Assembly (NCBI GenBank): GCA_036491035.1
Contig: DASXCU010000101.1
Coordinates: 1 to 31,583, forward strand
Direction: 5' to 3'
Length of the DNA: 31,583 nucleotides
DNA from: Galbitalea sp036491035
Lineage (GTDB): Bacteria; Actinomycetota; Actinomycetes; Actinomycetales; Microbacteriaceae
Positions 28,324 to 31,583 of the stretch are shown one piece after another. The translations under genes and the position numbers were made by a program. Numbering within the stretch: position 1 is the stretch's first letter; the number at the start of each line of letters is the position of its first letter. Under the pieces are notes generated by a model. It made no database searches and had not been told where the DNA came from. It saw only the letters and a program-made list of their open reading frames with translations.

Positions 28324-29613
28324 ATGATGCGAGCGATTCGCTCCTGGCTGTTCGCCGCGGGCACGGGATTCGCGAGGTCACTGATTTTCGCGGCCAGCGC
28401 TCTTCTCGTCCCGATCCTGTGCGCAGTCCTTCCCGTACTCGCCGCGCTTCACCGCTTCGGGCGCGTGTGGGACTGGACGAACCCCTGGTCGTGGGTGGGG
28501 ATGCTTCTCCTCGTCGCCGTCTTCACTCTCGTCGGGGCTCGGCCGCTCGGTACCTTCGTTCGCCGTCTTCTCGCGCGCTGGAGCGCCACATCGATCGACG
28601 CCGGCTATCGCAGCCGTGAGACGGACCCGGTGCCGGTGCTCCTGGCCACCGGCTACTGGTGGAACGGGCACTCCTACGAGCGCAGCCGCCGGGATGCCGA
28701 GAGGGACCAGCTGTGGCGTCGGAGGATCGGCGACCCGGCCTACTGGCGCGACGTGCGCTGGGTGCTTCGAGCTGCCATCACCGTCGGCCCGGTCTGCGCG
28801 GTGCCGGTGGCGGCGCTTGTCGGTGGGATCGTCGCCTTTGCCCACCCATCCGTCCTTGCCGTCGCGGTCGGAGTGCTCCTCGTCGCGCTCACCCTGACCA
28901 CTTCTCCCCTCGCCTGGCGGGTCGTGCGACCGCTCGCCGAGCGCTGGCTTCGTCCCCAAGACGGTGGCGTCCTGGGCGAACGGGTGCGGCAGCTCGAACA
29001 GCAACGACTGGACCTGACCGCCGCGCAGGCCGCCGAGATCCGACGCATCGAGCGAAACCTGCACGACGGGGCGCAGGCACGGCTCGTCGCCGTCGGCCTG
29101 TCGCTGGCGACCGCCGAGAAGCTCATGGACACCGACCCCGAACGCGCCAAGGTGCTGCTGCGCGAGGCTCGGGAGGGAACATCCGAGTCGCTCGGGGAAC
29201 TCCGGAACCTGGTTCGTGGAGTAAATCCACCAGTACTGGTCGAGCGGGGACTGGTCGAGGCGATTCGCGCGCTCGCGCTCGACAGCGGCCTGAACGTGCA
29301 CGTCGATCCGGTCCGTCGCGTTCCGCTTGAGGCACCGATCGAGGCTGCCCTCTACTTCGGCGTCGCCGAGCTCCTCGCCAATGCCGCGAAGTACACGCCG
29401 ACCGCGCGAGTGGATGTGCGCATCCGTCGCACCGCCACGACCGTCGAGATCGAGGTGGTCGACGACGGCCCGGGCGGCGCGACCATTACGCCGGGCGGCG
29501 GCCTGGATGGCATCCGTCGCCGCGTCGCCGCCTTCGACGGCACCCTCACGCTGGCCAGCCCGGTCGGTGGCCCCACCCGCAGCACTATTGTGATCCCGTG
29601 CGAATCGTCGTAG
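28324..29613 (+). CDS. Sensor histidine kinase, NarL/DesK type
   Basis: A 429-residue membrane kinase. The N-terminal half has two membrane helices (about 18-40 and 56-72), a cytoplasmic loop rich in Trp and Arg, then GDPAYWRDVRWVLR leading into two further helices (148-195); this resembles the putative sensor domain (PF13796-like) of actinobacterial kinases. The HisKA_3 dimerisation domain carries the phosphorylated His247 in RRIERNLHDGAQARLVAVG, and the ATP-binding domain shows ELLANAAKYTPT (N box) and VDDGPGG (G1), ending with GGGLDGIRRRVAAFDGTLTL. It should autophosphorylate in response to an unknown envelope signal. Adjacent ATGs at 28324 and 28327 both follow GAAAGGGG. It overlaps the response regulator gene by 16 bases. 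Confidence 0.93.
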   Translation: MMRAIRSWLFAAGTGFARSLIFAASALLVPILCAVLPVLAALHRFGRVWDWTNPWSWVGMLLLVAVFTLVGARPLGTFVRRLLARWSATSIDAGYRSRETDPVPVLLATGYWWNGHSYERSRRDAERDQLWRRRIGDPAYWRDVRWVLRAAITVGPVCAVPVAALVGGIVAFAHPSVLAVAVGVLLVALTLTTSPLAWRVVRPLAERWLRPQDGGVLGERVRQLEQQRLDLTAAQAAEIRRIERNLHDGAQARLVAVGLSLATAEKLMDTDPERAKVLLREAREGTSESLGELRNLVRGVNPPVLVERGLVEAIRALALDSGLNVHVDPVRRVPLEAPIEAALYFGVAELLANAAKYTPTARVDVRIRRTATTVEIEVVDDGPGGATITPGGGLDGIRRRVAAFDGTLTLASPVGGPTRSTIVIPCESS

Positions 29614-30251
29614 CAGAGGACCTCTTCCTGCTTCGCGGCGGAATCGTCGGTCTGCTCGAAGCGCACGGCCACGAGGTGGTCGGCACGGCGGCGACGGGGC
29701 CGGAAACGCTCGACGCGCTACTCGCCCACCGACCGGATGTCGCGATCGTCGACGTGCGAATGCCTCCGACCAACACCGACGAGGGGCTCGTCGCGGCGCT
29801 GGAGGCACGGCGGCAGGTGCCCGGCCTTCCGGTGCTCGTGTTATCGCAGCACGTCGAGCAGCTCTACGCTCGCGAACTGCTCGCCGACCAGGCTGGCGGG
29901 GTCGGTTACCTGCTCAAGGACCGCGTCTTCGATGCCGACCAGTTTCTGGATGCCCTCGAGCGGGTCGCGGCCGGTGGCACAGCGCTCGACCCCACCGTGG
30001 TCGCGAAGCTGCTTGCGCGTCCGGCGGCGGGAACGCGACTCTCGGCCCTGACGGAGCGCGAGCGGTCCGTCCTCGCGCTCATGGCCGAGGGCCTCTCCAA
30101 CGCTGCCATCGCCGAGAAACTGTTTCTCAGCGAGGGCGCGATCAGCAAGTACACGACGACGACGTTCGACAAGCTGGGCATCCACGACGATGGCGCCGCC
30201 AACCGCCGCGTGCTCGCCGTGCTCGCCTACCTGAACGAGTCCGACGCCTGA
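29598..30251 (+). CDS. Response regulator, NarL/LuxR type
   Basis: A 217-residue DNA-binding response regulator. The receiver domain shows Asp8 (MRIVVAED), the phosphoacceptor Asp52 in VAIVDVRMPP, and the conserved Lys in GYLLKDRVF. The LuxR-type helix-turn-helix follows from about 148 (LTERERSVLALMAEGLSNAA) to the end, with the recognition helix in EGAISKYTTTTFDKLGI. GTG at 29598 begins within the end of the kinase gene, a 16-base overlap that implies translational coupling and a fixed kinase/regulator ratio. The direct repeats at 27780-27815 are its most likely operator, although this is inference. It converges on clpB with 6 bases between stops. Confidence 0.94.
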   Translation: MRIVVAEDLFLLRGGIVGLLEAHGHEVVGTAATGPETLDALLAHRPDVAIVDVRMPPTNTDEGLVAALEARRQVPGLPVLVLSQHVEQLYARELLADQAGGVGYLLKDRVFDADQFLDALERVAAGGTALDPTVVAKLLARPAAGTRLSALTERERSVLALMAEGLSNAAIAEKLFLSEGAISKYTTTTFDKLGIHDDGAANRRVLAVLAYLNESDA

Positions 30252-30257
30252 CTCGCG

Positions 30258-31583
30258 CTAGACGTCCATCCGGGAGACGTGCAGTCCGTCGCCCTTGAAG
30301 TCCACCTTCACCGTGTCACCGTCCGCGATGTCGCCCGCGAGCAGTGCCTTTGCCAGCTTGTCGTCGATCTCGTGCTGCATGAGCCGGCGGAGCGGTCGTG
30401 CACCGTAGATCGGATCGAAGCCGCGCTCGGCGAGCCAGGAACGCGCATCCGGCGTCACGGCCAGCTCGAGTCGACGGTCGGACAGGCGCTTGGCGAGACG
30501 GTCGACATACAGCGACACGATCTGGCCGAGATCCTCGGTCGTCAGCGGCGCGAACACCACGATGTCGTCGAGGCGGTTCACGAACTCCGGCTTGAAGGCC
30601 TGGCGCACCAGGTCCTGTACCGCACTCTCGCGGTCCTCCCAGTCGATCGTCTGGTCGGTCAGGATCTGGCTTCCCAGGTTGCTCGTGAGGATCAGGATGG
30701 TGTTCCGGAAGTCGACCGTGCGACCCTGGCCGTCGGTCAGGCGGCCATCGTCCAGCACCTGCAGCAGTACGTCGAAGACCTCGGGGTGTGCCTTCTCGAT
30801 CTCGTCGAGCAGCACCACCGAGTACGGACGCCGACGCACGGCCTCCGTCAGCTGGCCACCCTGCTCGAACCCGATGTATCCGGGAGGCGCACCGACGAGC
30901 CGGGAGACGGCGAACTTCTCGCCGTACTCGCTCATGTCGATGCGGACGAGGGCCTTCTCGTCGTCGAACAGGTACTCGGCGAGCGCCTTGGCGAGCTCCG
31001 TCTTTCCGACGCCGGTCGGGCCGAGGAACATGAAGGAACCGGTGGGCTTGCCCGGGTCGGAGATGCCGGCACGCGACCGTCGCACGGCTTCGCTCACGGC
31101 GCGCACGGCAGGCTTCTGGCCGATCAATCGGCGCCCGAGTTCGGACTCGAGCGAGAGCAGCTTCTCCGTTTCGCCCTGCTTAAGGCGCGCGACCGGGATG
31201 CCGGTCCAGGCGGCGACGACCGCAGCGATGTCCTCATCCGTGACCTGGTCGTTGACCATTCGCGGGCCGAGCTGCTCCACCGACTCCGCCGCCGCGATGG
31301 CCTTCTCGATGGACGGAATCGTCTCGTAGTTCAGCTTGGACGCGTCCTGGTAGCGCTGGTCACGCATGGCCTTGTCGAGGTCGATGCGGGCATCGTTGAG
31401 CCGATTGCGAAGGTCACCGACGGAGTGCAGCGACGACTTCTCGGCCTTCCACCGCATCTCGAGTTCGCCGAGTGCCTCCTGCTTCTCGCTCATGTCGGCG
31501 CGCAGCTTCTCGAGGCGGATCTTGGATGCCGCATCCTTCTCCTTGCGCAGCGCGAGCTCCTCGATGCGCAGCCGGTCGACGGC
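30258..31583 (-). CDS. clpB: ATP-dependent chaperone ClpB, C-terminal part
   Basis: The last 441 residues of ClpB, the hexameric disaggregase that works with DnaK to rescue aggregated proteins. The frame runs off the window end at 31583, so the start and the N-terminal and first AAA+ domains (about 400 residues) are missing. The visible part starts in the middle coiled-coil domain (LRKEKDAASKIRLEKL and on, then MRDQRYQDASKLNYETIP), continues with WTGIPVARLKQGETEKLLSLE, the second Walker A GPTGVGKT (about 31000-31023), Walker B VVLLDEIEKAHPEV, the pore loop YGEKFAVSRLVGAPPGYIG and the sensor region ILILTSNLGS. The C-terminal D2 small domain ends GDTVKVDFKGDGLHVSRMDV. The ATG at 31493 is an internal Met, not the start. 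Confidence 0.97.
   Translation of the reverse strand, partial: AVDRLRIEELALRKEKDAASKIRLEKLRADMSEKQEALGELEMRWKAEKSSLHSVGDLRNRLNDARIDLDKAMRDQRYQDASKLNYETIPSIEKAIAAAESVEQLGPRMVNDQVTDEDIAAVVAAWTGIPVARLKQGETEKLLSLESELGRRLIGQKPAVRAVSEAVRRSRAGISDPGKPTGSFMFLGPTGVGKTELAKALAEYLFDDEKALVRIDMSEYGEKFAVSRLVGAPPGYIGFEQGGQLTEAVRRRPYSVVLLDEIEKAHPEVFDVLLQVLDDGRLTDGQGRTVDFRNTILILTSNLGSQILTDQTIDWEDRESAVQDLVRQAFKPEFVNRLDDIVVFAPLTTEDLGQIVSLYVDRLAKRLSDRRLELAVTPDARSWLAERGFDPIYGARPLRRLMQHEIDDKLAKALLAGDIADGDTVKVDFKGDGLHVSRMDV

Noticed and set aside
29598..29613. Frameshift between histidine kinase and response regulator
   Set aside because: Both proteins are complete at the junction; the 16-base overlap with a GTG start is a normal coupled arrangement.
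28378..29808. 476-codon open frame on the minus strand
   Set aside because: Shadow of the histidine kinase gene, whose His box and ATP-binding motifs are intact.

Overview
The window is a GC-rich, gene-dense stretch of an actinobacterial chromosome, most probably from the family Microbacteriaceae; the genus cannot be named from sequence alone. The pointers are strong GC bias at third codon positions, frequent GTG and TTG starts, a DUF222/HNH endonuclease gene of the 13E12-repeat type, a mycothiol-type MDMPI-fold protein, a DUF6421-like protein coupled to an SDR enzyme, and many genes whose start codon lies 6 to 7 bases after a TAnnnT hexamer, as expected for leaderless transcription. No tRNA, rRNA, CRISPR array, insertion sequence or prophage gene was seen. 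No gene-free stretch exceeds 300 bases.

Layout. 1-6449: the 3' end of purL, two tandem aldo/keto reductases, an Ohr peroxidase, an SDR dehydrogenase, a lipoprotein, an AroQ chorismate mutase, a GNAT acetyltransferase and an MDMPI-fold protein. 6569-10977: a membrane protein, purA, a SpoU-type RNA methyltransferase, a solitary beta-class DNA methyltransferase and a HAD-IIA phosphatase. 10981-15360: a proline-rich membrane protein translationally coupled to pyrE, a small membrane protein, exodeoxyribonuclease III and an AEC-family transporter. 15439-18251: the DUF222/HNH gene with a LexA-type SOS box over its promoter, an unrecognised protein and an AlkD-type DNA repair glycosylase. 18422-20430: a DUF6421-like protein overlapped by an SDR gene. 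20450-23080: a coiled-coil membrane protein, a four-helix membrane protein and a pair of small proteins with similar N-termini, closed by a strong intrinsic terminator. 23160-27733: a threonine aldolase, a cytosine permease with a yeast-type cytosine deaminase, a zinc alcohol dehydrogenase and a small conserved protein. 27874-30251: a small membrane protein, a histidine kinase and a LuxR-type response regulator in one operon. 30258-31583: the 3' part of clpB.

Genes that work together: permease plus deaminase (cytosine uptake and conversion to uracil); purL, purA and pyrE (nucleotide synthesis); xthA, alkD and the SOS-box HNH gene (DNA damage); and the histidine kinase/response regulator pair with direct repeats in front of its operon. 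The least understood units are the DUF6421-like/SDR pair, whose first protein carries a gluzincin-like HDxxH...ExxxD arrangement, and the small-protein pair at 22257-23080. Most of the window is otherwise ordinary core genome.
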